Below are positions 53,222 through 62,040 of a stretch of DNA of 64,000 nucleotides, in pieces. Position 1 is the stretch's first letter. Every line of letters starts with the position of its first letter. The notes beneath the pieces were generated by a model that ran no database searches, had not been told where the DNA came from, and saw only the letters and a program-made list of their open reading frames with translations. Made by a program: the position numbers and the translations under genes. The stretch comes from Streptomyces sp. L-9-10 (GTDB lineage Bacteria > Actinomycetota > Actinomycetes > Streptomycetales > Streptomycetaceae), in contig NZ_PHRF01000165.1 of assembly GCF_004151105.1 (NCBI RefSeq), positions 16,203 through 80,202 of the forward strand. The letters are read 5' to 3'.

Positions 53222-54496
53222 ATGACTGACCAGCCGCAGACCACCGACCTGCCGCTCAGCGGGATCAAGGTGATCGACTTCTCCGGTGTCCAGGCGGGCC
53301 CGGCGTGCTCCCAGATGCTCGCCTGGTTCGGGGCCGACCTGCTGAAGGTCGAGCGTGTCAACGGCGGTGACGTCACCCGTCACCAACTGCGCGACATCCC
53401 CGACGCCGACGCGCTGTACTTCACCATGCTCAACAGCAACAAGCGCTCCCTCGCGATCAACACCAAGACCCCCGAGGGCAAGGAGGTCATGGAGAAGCTG
53501 ATCGGCGAGGCCGACGTACTGGTCGAGAACTTCGCACCCGGCGCCATGGACCGCATGGGCCTTCCCTGGGAACACATCCAGGAGCTCAACCCACGCCTGA
53601 TCTACGGCTCGGTCAAGGGCTTCAACGACGACTCGCCGTGGTCCGACATCAAGGTCTACGAGAACGTGGCACAGGCCGCCGGCGGCGCCGCCTCCACCAC
53701 CGGATTCTGGGACGGCCCGCCGACGGTCAGCTCGGCGGCCCTCGGCGACAGCAACACCGGGATGCACCTGCTGATCGGCATCCTCACCGCGCTGATCGCC
53801 CGCGAGAGGACCGGTACGGGACAGAAGGTGTCGGTGTCGATGCAGGACGCCGTACTCAACCTGTGCCGGGTCAAGCTGCGCGACCAGCAGCGCCTCGAGA
53901 AGGTCGGCTACCTGGAGGAGTACCCGCAGTACCCGAACGGCTCGTTCACCGACGTGGTGCCGCGCGGCGGCAACGCGGGCGGCGGCGGCCAGCCCGGCTG
54001 GGTACTCAAGTGCAAGGGCTGGAAGACCGACCCCAACGCCTACATCTACTTCACCATCCAGGAACAGGACTGGGAGCAGACCTGCCAGGCGCTCGGCCGG
54101 CCCGAGTGGATCGACGACCCGGCCTACAAGACCGCCGAGGCCCGCCAGCCGCACCTCTTCGACATCTTCGCCGATATCGAGAAATGGCTGGCCGACAAGA
54201 CCAAATACGAGGCGGTCGACATCCTCCGCACGTTCGGCATCCCCTGCGCACCGGTGCTCAGCATGAAGGAGGTCGCCTACGACCCGGCGCTGCGCCGCAG
54301 CGGCACGATCGTCGAGGTCGACCAGCCCGAGCGCGGCACGTACCTCACGGTCGGCAGCCCGATCAAATTCTCCACGTTCGCCCCCACGATCACCGCGGCC
54401 CCGCTGCTCGGCGAACACACCGACGAAGTCCTCACCGAACTCGGCTACGACGCCGACGACATCGCCAAGATGCACGCCAACCAGGTCGTCGTCTGA
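53222..54496 (+). CDS. frc: Formyl-CoA:oxalate CoA-transferase
   Basis: The 424-aa family III CoA-transferase moves CoA from formyl-CoA to oxalate, regenerating oxalyl-CoA for Oxc. The catalytic Asp lies in LGDSNTGMH near residue 175, equivalent to Asp169 of Oxalobacter Frc. VIDFSGVQAGPACSQML and the Gly-rich loop NAGGGGQPGWVLKCKG are typical of true Frc. It is co-transcribed with oxc; GGAAGGGA precedes the ATG. Confidence 0.95.
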   Translation: MTDQPQTTDLPLSGIKVIDFSGVQAGPACSQMLAWFGADLLKVERVNGGDVTRHQLRDIPDADALYFTMLNSNKRSLAINTKTPEGKEVMEKLIGEADVLVENFAPGAMDRMGLPWEHIQELNPRLIYGSVKGFNDDSPWSDIKVYENVAQAAGGAASTTGFWDGPPTVSSAALGDSNTGMHLLIGILTALIARERTGTGQKVSVSMQDAVLNLCRVKLRDQQRLEKVGYLEEYPQYPNGSFTDVVPRGGNAGGGGQPGWVLKCKGWKTDPNAYIYFTIQEQDWEQTCQALGRPEWIDDPAYKTAEARQPHLFDIFADIEKWLADKTKYEAVDILRTFGIPCAPVLSMKEVAYDPALRRSGTIVEVDQPERGTYLTVGSPIKFSTFAPTITAAPLLGEHTDEVLTELGYDADDIAKMHANQVVV

Positions 54497-54605
54497 CGCA
54501 CCGGGGCCGCCTGACGCACCGTCAGCGAGGCGGTGGCGGCCGAAGCCGGCCCTTTCCTCGCCTTCACCGGACGCCGCTGCCCGCCGCACACGTACGGCAC
54601 ACGTA

Positions 54606-54642
54606 GAGGGCCGCCATCTCCTGCCCGGAGACGGCGGCCCTC
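54606..54642. terminator. Bidirectional terminator between frc and glnA
   Basis: A 16-bp stem with one mismatch (54606-54621, 54627-54642) separates the convergent genes. Confidence 0.8.
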
Positions 54643-54679
54643 ACTGTCTGTCTGACGGTAGGTCAGATACCTGTGCGAC

Positions 54680-56089
54680 TTAGATGTCGAAGTACAGCTC
54701 GAACTCGTGCGGGTGCGGGCGCAGCTGGATCGGGGCGATTTCCTTCGTGCGCTTGTAGTCGATCCACGTCTCGATCAGGTCCGACGTGAAGACGCCGCCC
54801 GCCTGGAGGTACTCGTTGTCCGCCTCCAGGGCCTCCAGGACCGCGGGGAGGGACGTCGGGACCTGGGGGACGCCCGCGTGCTCCTCGGGGGCGAGCTCGT
54901 AGAGGTCCTTGTCGATCGGCTCGGCCGGCTCGATCTTGTTCTTGATGCCGTCCAGGCCCGCGAGGAGGAGGGCCGAGAAGGCGAGGTACGGGTTCGAGGA
55001 CGGGTCCGGGGCGCGGAATTCGACGCGCTTGGCCTTCGGGTTCGAGCCCGTGATCGGGATACGCATGGCCGCCGAGCGGTTGCGCTGCGAGTAGACCAGG
55101 TTGACCGGGGCCTCGAAGCCGGGGACCAGGCGGTGGTACGAGTTCACCGTCGGGTTGGTGAAGGCCAGCAGCGACGGGGCGTGCTTGAGGATGCCGCCGA
55201 TGTAGTAGCGGGCGGTGTCCGAGAGGCCCGCGTAGCCCTGCTCGTCGTAGAAGAGCGGGGTGCCGCCCTGCCACAGGGACTGGTGGACGTGCATGCCGGA
55301 GCCGTTGTCGCCGAAGATCGGCTTGGGCATGAAGGTCGCGGTCTTGCCGTTGCGCCAGGCGACGTTCTTCACGATGTACTTGAAGAGCATCAGGTCGTCG
55401 GCCGCGGCGAGCAGCGTGTTGAACTTGTAGTTGATCTCCGCCTGGCCGGCCGTGCCGACCTCGTGGTGCTGGCGCTCGACCTGGAGGCCGGACGCCTCCA
55501 GCTCCAGGGAGATCTCGGCGCGCAGGTCGGCGAAGTGGTCGACCGGCGGGGCCGGGAAGTAGCCGCCCTTGTAGCGGACCTTGTAGCCGCGGTTGTCCTC
55601 GATCGCACCGGTGTTCCAGGCGCCGGCCTCGGAGTCGATGTGGTAGAAGCCCTCGTTCGCGGTGGTGTTGAAACGCACGCTGTCGAAGACGTAGAACTCG
55701 GCCTCGGGGCCGAAGTACGCGGTGTCCGCGACGCCGGTGGAGGCGAGGTACGCCTCGGCCTTCTTGGCGATGTTGCGCGGGTCGCGGCTGTACTGCTCGC
55801 CCGTGATCGGGTCGTGGATGAAGAAGTTGATGTTCAGCGTCTTGTCACGGCGGAAGGGGTCGAGACGGGCCGTCGACAGGTCCGCGCGCAGCGCCATGTC
55901 CGACTCGTGGATGGCCTGGAAGCCGCGGATCGACGAGCCGTCGAAGGCCAGCTCCTCGGCCGGGTCGAACGCCTTCGCCGGGATCGTGAAGTGCTGCATC
56001 ACGCCAGGAAGGTCGCAGAAACGGACGTCGACGAACTTGACGTCCTCGTCCGCGATGAACTTCTTGGCCTCGTCGGCGTTCTGGAACAT
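54680..56089 (-). CDS. glnA: Glutamine synthetase type I
   Basis: The 469-aa GSI is the main ammonium-assimilating enzyme. Visible motifs are LAFDGSSIRGF, YFGPEAEFYVFD, NGSGMHVHQSLW, NSYHRLVPGFEAPVNLVYS and the adenylylation site IDKDLYELAPEE, whose Tyr falls near residue 397 as in the E. coli enzyme. It is therefore a substrate for GlnE in this window. The ATG at 56089 has GGAGGAGGAG immediately upstream. Two GlnR-like boxes lie 97-135 bp before the start. Confidence 0.97.
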   Translation of the reverse strand: MFQNADEAKKFIADEDVKFVDVRFCDLPGVMQHFTIPAKAFDPAEELAFDGSSIRGFQAIHESDMALRADLSTARLDPFRRDKTLNINFFIHDPITGEQYSRDPRNIAKKAEAYLASTGVADTAYFGPEAEFYVFDSVRFNTTANEGFYHIDSEAGAWNTGAIEDNRGYKVRYKGGYFPAPPVDHFADLRAEISLELEASGLQVERQHHEVGTAGQAEINYKFNTLLAAADDLMLFKYIVKNVAWRNGKTATFMPKPIFGDNGSGMHVHQSLWQGGTPLFYDEQGYAGLSDTARYYIGGILKHAPSLLAFTNPTVNSYHRLVPGFEAPVNLVYSQRNRSAAMRIPITGSNPKAKRVEFRAPDPSSNPYLAFSALLLAGLDGIKNKIEPAEPIDKDLYELAPEEHAGVPQVPTSLPAVLEALEADNEYLQAGGVFTSDLIETWIDYKRTKEIAPIQLRPHPHEFELYFDI

Positions 56090-56185
56090 CCAGCTCCTCC
56101 TCCTCCCGACCCGGGGAGGGGCGGGGGTTATCGGTCGTGCGGCCAGTGCGGTGGCACACGCTGGACCCGACCATAGGTTTCCGGG

Positions 56186-56224
56186 ATTTCTCCAGCATGA
56201 CCCATTTGTTTCGCCGAAGTTAAC
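56186..56224 (-). promoter_or_regulatory. Two tandem GlnR-like boxes upstream of glnA
   Basis: On the minus strand GTTAAC-n6-GAAAC (56224-56208) and GTCAT-n6-GAAAT (56201-56186, with the family's n6 spacing) lie 22 bp apart, two helical turns. Both fit the actinomycete consensus gTnAc-n6-GaAAc for GlnR, which in S. coelicolor activates glnA in nitrogen limitation. Confidence 0.65.
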
Positions 56225-56319
56225 CAGCCCGGGTGCGCGCCGGGGCGTACGGCGACTCCGTCGACACCCGCGTACCCCCCGTTCCCGGGGCCGAAAACAG
56301 GTCGCAGTACCGTGGACGG

Positions 56320-56787
56320 GTGGACAACAGGCAAGCAATCGGATCGTGGCTCTCCGGACCGCGCGCGGCAGCCGAGGAGATGGGTGTCGACTTCGGCTAC
56401 CGGGGCGAGCGGCTCGGTCTGCCGGAGCACGGACCGGGCTCCGTCGCCCCGCTCGGCCGGCGCTTCGGCGCCCTCTTCACCGACTGGGCGCTCTGCATGC
56501 TGATCGCATACGGGCTGCTCGCCCGGGGTGACTGGCAGGCGTCGGGCAACTGGGCCCTCGGCGTCCTTCTCGTACTCAGCGTGCTCACCCTCGGTACGGT
56601 CGGCTTCACACCCGGCAAGCGCCTGTTCGGCCTGCGGGTCATCACCGAGAGCGGCGAGCGGATCGGGTTCGGCCGCGCGCTCGTACGCAGCGTGCTGCTC
56701 TGCCTGGCCATCCCCGCCCTGATCTGGGACCGCGACGCGCGCGGGCTCCACGACCGCCTCGCCCGCGCCGTGCAGGTGCGGATGTAG
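56320..56787 (+). CDS. RDD-family membrane protein
   Basis: The 155-aa protein starts at a GTG (DNRQAIGSWLSGPR) and has three membrane helices with the RDD signature RRFGALFTDWALC near residue 52 and GFTPGKRLFGLRV. It is a conserved neighbour of glnA in Streptomyces; its function, possibly ion exchange, is not established. Confidence 0.85.
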   Translation: MDNRQAIGSWLSGPRAAAEEMGVDFGYRGERLGLPEHGPGSVAPLGRRFGALFTDWALCMLIAYGLLARGDWQASGNWALGVLLVLSVLTLGTVGFTPGKRLFGLRVITESGERIGFGRALVRSVLLCLAIPALIWDRDARGLHDRLARAVQVRM

Positions 56788-56833
56788 CCCCCCGGGACCC
56801 CCCGGGGACAGCGACAAAAAGAGCAAAAAGAGA

Positions 56834-56868
56834 GAGGGCGGCCGGAACTCGCGTTCCGGACCGCCCTC
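56834..56868. terminator. Bidirectional terminator between RDD and DUF4191 genes
   Basis: A 15-bp stem with one bulged base (56834-56848, 56853-56868) follows an A-rich stretch between convergent genes. Confidence 0.75.
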
Positions 56869-56915
56869 TTGAATGTCTGCCGATGAACGTCTGCCGACCC
56901 TCGTGCCCGCGGAGA

Positions 56916-57617
56916 TCAGCGGGGCTTTCCGCCGCCCTTCGGCATCCGCATGCCCTTCGGCATCGGTCCCTTCGGCAGCGGCATATTGCTCATCAGGTCG
57001 CCCATCGCCCGCAGCCGGTCGTTGGCCGCCGTCACCTGCGGGCCCGCCAGCACCCGGGGCAGCTTCAGCATCGTCGTACGGACCTTCTTCAGCGGCACCT
57101 GGCCCTCGCCGTCACCGACGATGATGTCGTGCACCGGCACGTCCACCACGATGCGCGCCATCCGCTTCTTCTCGGCCGCCAGCAGCCCCTTCACCCGGTT
57201 CGGGTTGCCCTCGCCCACCAGCACGATGCCCGCCTTGCCGACGGCGCGGTGGACGACGTCCTGGTTGCGGTTCATCGCCACCGCGGGCGTCGTGGTCCAG
57301 CCGCGTCCGACGTTGTCCAGGACGGCCGCAGCCGCTCCCGGCTGGCCCTCCATCTGCCCGAAGGCGGCTCGTTCGGCGCGGCGGCCGAAGATGATCGCCA
57401 TCGCGAGGAACGCCAGGATGAAGCCCAGGATGCCCAGGTAGATGGGGTGGTTGATCAAGAAGCCGACCGCGAGGAAGACACCGAAGGTGACGATTCCCAC
57501 ACCAGCGACGACAAGACCGACCTTCGAGTCGGCCCGCCGGGTCATCTTGTAGGTAAGGGCGATCTGCTTCAGTCGCCCCGGGTTCGCAGCAGTGTCTGCG
57601 TTTTCCTTCCTCGCCAT
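56916..57617 (-). CDS. DUF4191 membrane protein
   Basis: The 233-aa protein has two membrane helices (residues about 33-75) after a basic N terminus (LKQIALTYKMTRRAD). A cytoplasmic domain follows with VVHRAVGKAGIVLVGEG and IIVGDGEGQVPL, the pattern of DUF4191. The C terminus is a Met/Pro/Lys repeat (LPKGPMPKGMRMPKGG). Function unknown; the gene is conserved next to lipA in Streptomyces. Confidence 0.85.
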   Translation of the reverse strand: MARKENADTAANPGRLKQIALTYKMTRRADSKVGLVVAGVGIVTFGVFLAVGFLINHPIYLGILGFILAFLAMAIIFGRRAERAAFGQMEGQPGAAAAVLDNVGRGWTTTPAVAMNRNQDVVHRAVGKAGIVLVGEGNPNRVKGLLAAEKKRMARIVVDVPVHDIIVGDGEGQVPLKKVRTTMLKLPRVLAGPQVTAANDRLRAMGDLMSNMPLPKGPMPKGMRMPKGGGKPR

Positions 57618-57627
57618 GCCCGGAAGT

Positions 57628-57876
57628 TTACGTGGCGTGGGAAGTGGCCTCCGACACCGCCTCCAGTACGTGCTCCGCCTCGACCCGGTCCTTGGCCCTG
57701 CGGCGGTCCTCCAGCACGGCCGTCCAGGCGTTGCGGCGGGCCGTGCGCTGGCCGCCGCTCAGGAGCAGGGACTCCACGGCGCGCAGCGCGGTGGAGACGG
57801 AGGGCAGCACCATGCGGGTGCGTGGGGTGGCTGCCGCCACCACTTCGGAGACGGGTCGTACCGGCGCGACCTGCAT
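57628..57876 (-). CDS. Small conserved hypothetical protein
   Basis: The 82-aa protein (MQVAPVRPVSEVV start) is mostly helical and rich in Ala/Arg, with TARRNAWTAVLEDRRRAKDR. No domain is recognised. The start at 57876 has AAGGGA about 10 nt upstream; an earlier ATG at 57957 would add a poorly conserved Thr/Phe-rich tail. The gene order with DUF4191 and lipA is conserved in Streptomyces. Confidence 0.65.
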   Translation of the reverse strand: MQVAPVRPVSEVVAAATPRTRMVLPSVSTALRAVESLLLSGGQRTARRNAWTAVLEDRRRAKDRVEAEHVLEAVSEATSHAT

Positions 57877-58052
57877 GGCGGCGGTCCCTTCAGGAGCGGT
57901 GAAGGTGAACGTGAACGTAGAGGCGAAGACGCGGACACCTGTACGCGGAACGTGCATTCAGGGTCACTCACTGGTGTTACCAGTGCGTGACCGACCGGTC
58001 AAACGCGAATGAAACCCTGACGCGCCCCTCGAACCGCCCCCGGACACACCGA

Positions 58053-58096
58053 CGCGGTCCGTACACCCCATGACCTGCGGGGGAGTACGGACCGCG
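58053..58096 (-). terminator. Hairpin after lipA
   Basis: A perfect 12-bp inverted repeat (58053-58064, 58085-58096) lies 85 bp beyond the lipA stop. Confidence 0.55.
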
Positions 58097-58180
58097 CGAC
58101 GCTTCGCATTTACTGCCGGGTAGCCGCTTGTGCTCGGATTCACACAGCCACCGCGCCGCCCCGGCCGGGGCCCGGAGCCC

Positions 58181-59146
58181 TTATACGGCTTGGGTGGTGA
58201 CCGTCGCGCCGCGTCGCTCCATCGCCTGCTGGTACAGCCGGCCCGCGCGGTACGACGACCGCACCAGCGGTCCCGACATCACACCCGAGAAGCCGATCTC
58301 CTCGGCCTCGTCCTTCAGTTCCACGAACTCGTGCGGCTTCACCCAGCGTTCGACCGGATGGTGTCGTACGGACGGACGCAGATACTGCGTGATCGTGATC
58401 AGCTCGCAGCCCGCCTCGTGCAGCTGCCGCAGCGCCTCACTGACCTCGGCGCGCTCCTCGCCCATCCCCAGGATCAGATTGGACTTGGTGATCAGACCCG
58501 CCTCACGGGCGCGCGTGATCACTTCGAGGGAGCGCTCGTACCGGAATCCGGGGCGGATCCGCTTGAAGATCCGCGGCACCGTCTCGACGTTGTGCGCGAG
58601 CACCTCGGGCCGGGAGGAGAAGACCTCGGCCAGCTGCTCCGGCACGGCGTTGAAGTCCGGCACGAGCAGCTCGACCTTGGTGGCGCCGCTCTCGCGGCCC
58701 GCCGTCTGCGCGTGGATCTGGCGCACGGTCTCCGCGTACAGCCAGGCGCCGCCGTCCTCCAGGTCGTCGCGTGCGACGCCGGTGATCGTGGCGTAGTTCA
58801 GGTCCATCGTGACGACGGACTCCCCCACGCGGCGCGGCTCGTCGCGGTCCAGCGCCTCGGGCTTGCCCGTGTCGATCTGGCAGAAGTCACAACGCCGGGT
58901 GCACTGGTCACCGCCGATGAGGAAGGTCGCCTCGCGGTCCTCCCAGCATTCGAAGATGTTCGGACAGCCCGCCTCCTGGCAGACCGTGTGCAGCCCCTCG
59001 CTCTTCACGAGGTTCTGCAGCTGCTTGTACTCGGGACCCATTTTCGCCCGGGTCTTGATCCACTCGGGCTTGCGCTCGATGGGGGTCTGGCTGTTCCGGA
59101 CCTCCAGGCGCAGCATCTTGCGTCCGTCGGGTGCGACAGCGGACAC
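58181..59146 (-). CDS. lipA: Lipoyl synthase
   Basis: The 321-aa radical-SAM enzyme inserts two sulfurs into protein-bound octanoate. The SAM-cluster Cys motif is CTRRCDFC (near residue 84), and the auxiliary-cluster cysteines are in CQEAGCPNIFEC; the C-terminal RSSYRAG Ser motif is present. The GTG at 59146 (SAVAPDGRKMLRLEVRN) is chosen over an upstream start because family members begin here. It lies downstream of lipB, separated by 171 bp, on the same strand. Confidence 0.96.
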   Translation of the reverse strand: MSAVAPDGRKMLRLEVRNSQTPIERKPEWIKTRAKMGPEYKQLQNLVKSEGLHTVCQEAGCPNIFECWEDREATFLIGGDQCTRRCDFCQIDTGKPEALDRDEPRRVGESVVTMDLNYATITGVARDDLEDGGAWLYAETVRQIHAQTAGRESGATKVELLVPDFNAVPEQLAEVFSSRPEVLAHNVETVPRIFKRIRPGFRYERSLEVITRAREAGLITKSNLILGMGEERAEVSEALRQLHEAGCELITITQYLRPSVRHHPVERWVKPHEFVELKDEAEEIGFSGVMSGPLVRSSYRAGRLYQQAMERRGATVTTQAV

Positions 59147-59317
59147 GTCCGGCACCTCTCTCTGCTGGCGCGGCATTCGATTCTTCGGCGAACACCAGGT
59201 TACGCCCGATATTTGTGCGGCATTACGTCTGGCCAACCCGTGGCCAGAGGGACACATTCCCCCGATCGGCCCGGGGAAGGAAGGGATCGGAACCCAGGCG
59301 CGCGAGCGCCTCGGAAC

Positions 59318-60136
59318 CTAGGCGCTCGCTCGCTCGCTCTCCCGCTCGATCCGCTCGATCTCGCGCGGCTTCGGCTCCGCGTGGTCCAGTACGTCCCGCA
59401 GATGCCTCTCCACCACCGGGACGACCTCCTCCACCGTGATGTCCCGGCCCAGTTCGTACGCCAGCGAGGTGACGCCCGCGTCCCGGATCCCGCACGGCAC
59501 GATCCGGTCGAACCAGGTGTTGTCCGGGTTCACATTGAACGAGAAGCCGTGCATGGTCACGCCCTTGGCGACCCGGATACCGATCGCCGCCAGCTTGCGG
59601 TCCTCCCGGCGCTGGCCCGCGTTGGACGGCGCGTACTCCGGGCCGTTCAGCCGCGGGTCGAACTCCTCGTCCGCCACCCGGGGATCGAGGTCCAGCGACA
59701 GCCCGCCCACGGCCGGCCGCTCCGCCAGCGGATCCCCGAGCACCCACACCCCGCTGCGGCCCTCGACCCGGGACGTCTCCAGGCCGAACTCGGCGGCCGT
59801 ACGGATCAGCGCCTCTTCGAGCCGGCGGACATGCGCCACGACATCCACCGGGCGCGGCAGCTTCAGGATCGGGTAACCCACCAGCTGGCCGGGGCCGTGC
59901 CAGGTGATCCTTCCGCCACGGTCCACATCGACGACAGGGGTGCCGTCCAGCGGGCGTTCGCTGTCCGCCGTACGCCGTCCGGCCGTATAGACCGGCGGGT
60001 GCTCGAGCAGCAGACAGGTGTCGGGGATCTCGTCCGCGAAGCGGGCCGCGTGTACCCGGCGCTGCTCCTGCCATGCCTCCTGGTACTCGACGGATTCCGC
60101 GCCGAATCCCAGGCGGATGTACCGCAGCTCACTCAC
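59318..60136 (-). CDS. lipB: Octanoyltransferase LipB
   Basis: The 272-aa enzyme transfers octanoate from acyl carrier protein to lipoyl domains, the step before LipA. Family motifs are LLLEHPPVYTAGRRT, ITWHGPGQLVGYPIL, the catalytic Lys in DRKLAAIGIRV and Cys in FDRIVPCGI. The GTG at 60136 has GGAGG 8 nt upstream. The C terminus is an extended charged helix (REIERIERESERAS). Confidence 0.95.
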   Translation of the reverse strand: MSELRYIRLGFGAESVEYQEAWQEQRRVHAARFADEIPDTCLLLEHPPVYTAGRRTADSERPLDGTPVVDVDRGGRITWHGPGQLVGYPILKLPRPVDVVAHVRRLEEALIRTAAEFGLETSRVEGRSGVWVLGDPLAERPAVGGLSLDLDPRVADEEFDPRLNGPEYAPSNAGQRREDRKLAAIGIRVAKGVTMHGFSFNVNPDNTWFDRIVPCGIRDAGVTSLAYELGRDITVEEVVPVVERHLRDVLDHAEPKPREIERIERESERASA

Positions 60137-60479
60137 GGCAGTGCCTCCTTCAGAACCTTCACCGTGCACGTATCGCGCCCTCGCCACTGTACGGCGGGCC
60201 CTCGGCGGTGAGCCGGGCAGGTGCTTCCGGGCACCTTCTCCCCGGCTGCCACCGGGCCTCCACCCGGCTGCCACCCCGGGCCTCCACCCGGCCTCCGCCG
60301 GGTCGCCCGCGCGGCCCCTGCCACCCCGCCGCCGCCCGCAGGTCAGCAACGCCATCGATCCTCACACGAACGGATGAATATAGGGCGAACCTGCCGGTGA
60401 AACCGGTCACTGCTACTAAATTCGCGCCGTTCCATGAGGGCTGCTCCCCGGGCCCGGAAGGCAGGAGACCGTACAGCTG

Positions 60480-61931
60480 ATGTCGGAACGACCTCCGCAG
60501 CGCATCCCCAACCGCCAGCTCGCCGCGCTCATCTCAGAAGCCGGTTTCTCCCACGCAGGTCTCGCCCGCCGGGTGGATCAGCTCGGTCTGGAGCACGGCC
60601 TCGATCTGCGGTACGACAAGACGTCGGTGACGCGCTGGCTGCGCGGACAGCAACCACGCGGCACCACCCCCGCACTGATCGCCGAGGTCTTCACCCGGCG
60701 GCTCGGCCGCCGGCTCTCCGCCCAGGATCTCGGCCTGGACGCCTGCGCGCCCGTCTACGCGGGCCTCGAATTCGCGTCCACCCCCGAGGAAGCCGTCGAC
60801 ATCGTCGGCGGACTCTGGCGCAAGGACTCCGGCAGCCACAGCGAACTGCGCAAGATCGCGTTCACCCCGGCCGGGCTGGTCGTCCCCAGCCGCGACTGGC
60901 TGATCGGGCGCCCCGACGAGCGGGTGGCCCACCCGCCCGCGGTCCCGCAGAACGGCACCCGCGTGCCCCTCCAGGGAAGGCCCGCGTCCCCGGCCGTCCC
61001 CCGGCAGCGCACCGAACGCGCGGCCGGCCAGCGGGTCACCGCGGGGGACGTCGAGGCCCTGCGCTCGGTCGGCGACCTCTTCCGCACCCTCGACCACGCC
61101 TACGGCGGCGGCCACGCCCGGCAGGCGCTCGTCCGCTATCTGGAGCACGAGGCCGAGCCCATGCTGCGCGGCCTGTACGGGGAGACCACCGGACGCAGAC
61201 TCTTCGCCGCCGCGGCCGACCTGACCCGGCTGGCGGGCTGGACCTCGTACGACATCGCGGCCCACGGCCTCGCCCAGCGCTACTTCGTCCAGGCCCTGCG
61301 GCTCTCCCAGGCGGCGGGCGACCGCGCGTACGGTTCGTACGTCCTGACCACCATGAGCCGCCAGGCCGTCTACCTCGGCCACGGCCGGGAAGCCGTCCAG
61401 CTCGCCCGCGTCGCCCAGCAGGGCATCGGCGCCTCCGCACCCCCGGTCGTCCAGGCGCTCCTGCACTCCGCCGAGGCCCGGGGGCACGGCGTCCTCAGTG
61501 AGGTACGGGCCTGTACGGCCTCACTCGTACGGGCGGAACGCGCCCTGGAGGCGGCACGCCCCGGCGACGACGTACCGCACTGGGCCCGGTTCTTCGACGA
61601 GGCGCAGCTCGCCGACGAGTTCGGGCACTGCCACCGCGATCTCCAGCAGTACCGCGCCGCCGTGCAGCACGCCGAACGCTCGCTCCAACTGCGCTCCCCG
61701 GCGTTCGCGCGCAGCCGTCTCTTCTGCCGCGTCGTACTCGCCTGCGGCCGTCTGGGCCTCGGCGAACTCGACCAGGCGTGCCTGCTGGGCGCGGAGGCGG
61801 CGCAGGCGGCCACCGAGATGCGCTCGGCGCGCGCCGTGGAGTACGTACGGGACTTCGAACGGCGGCTGGAGCCCTACCGCGACGCGGCGGCCGTAAGGAA
61901 CTACCGCGACCGCGTCGCGGCGCTGGGCTGA
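60480..61931 (+). CDS. NsdA-like HTH/TPR regulator
   Basis: The 483-aa protein begins with a helix-turn-helix of the XRE-like type (LARRVDQLGLEHGLDLRYDK, then SVTRWLRGQQPRGTTPALIA). A long helical TPR-like domain follows (YFVQALRLSQAAGDRAYGSY, AERSLQLRS). The architecture is that of NsdA/NsdB, Streptomyces proteins that affect antibiotic production and sporulation. Its position after lipB on the other strand is conserved. Direct DNA targets are unknown. Confidence 0.8.
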   Translation: MSERPPQRIPNRQLAALISEAGFSHAGLARRVDQLGLEHGLDLRYDKTSVTRWLRGQQPRGTTPALIAEVFTRRLGRRLSAQDLGLDACAPVYAGLEFASTPEEAVDIVGGLWRKDSGSHSELRKIAFTPAGLVVPSRDWLIGRPDERVAHPPAVPQNGTRVPLQGRPASPAVPRQRTERAAGQRVTAGDVEALRSVGDLFRTLDHAYGGGHARQALVRYLEHEAEPMLRGLYGETTGRRLFAAAADLTRLAGWTSYDIAAHGLAQRYFVQALRLSQAAGDRAYGSYVLTTMSRQAVYLGHGREAVQLARVAQQGIGASAPPVVQALLHSAEARGHGVLSEVRACTASLVRAERALEAARPGDDVPHWARFFDEAQLADEFGHCHRDLQQYRAAVQHAERSLQLRSPAFARSRLFCRVVLACGRLGLGELDQACLLGAEAAQAATEMRSARAVEYVRDFERRLEPYRDAAAVRNYRDRVAALG

Positions 61932-62040
61932 ACAGGGCAGCGCCCGACGGGAGTTGAGCCGGTCCCGTCCGAGGTGAGTCGGCGCCCGGACGGGACCGGA
62001 GCCTTCGCGGCGCGCGGGGCACGCGTGCGCGCGGGGCGGA

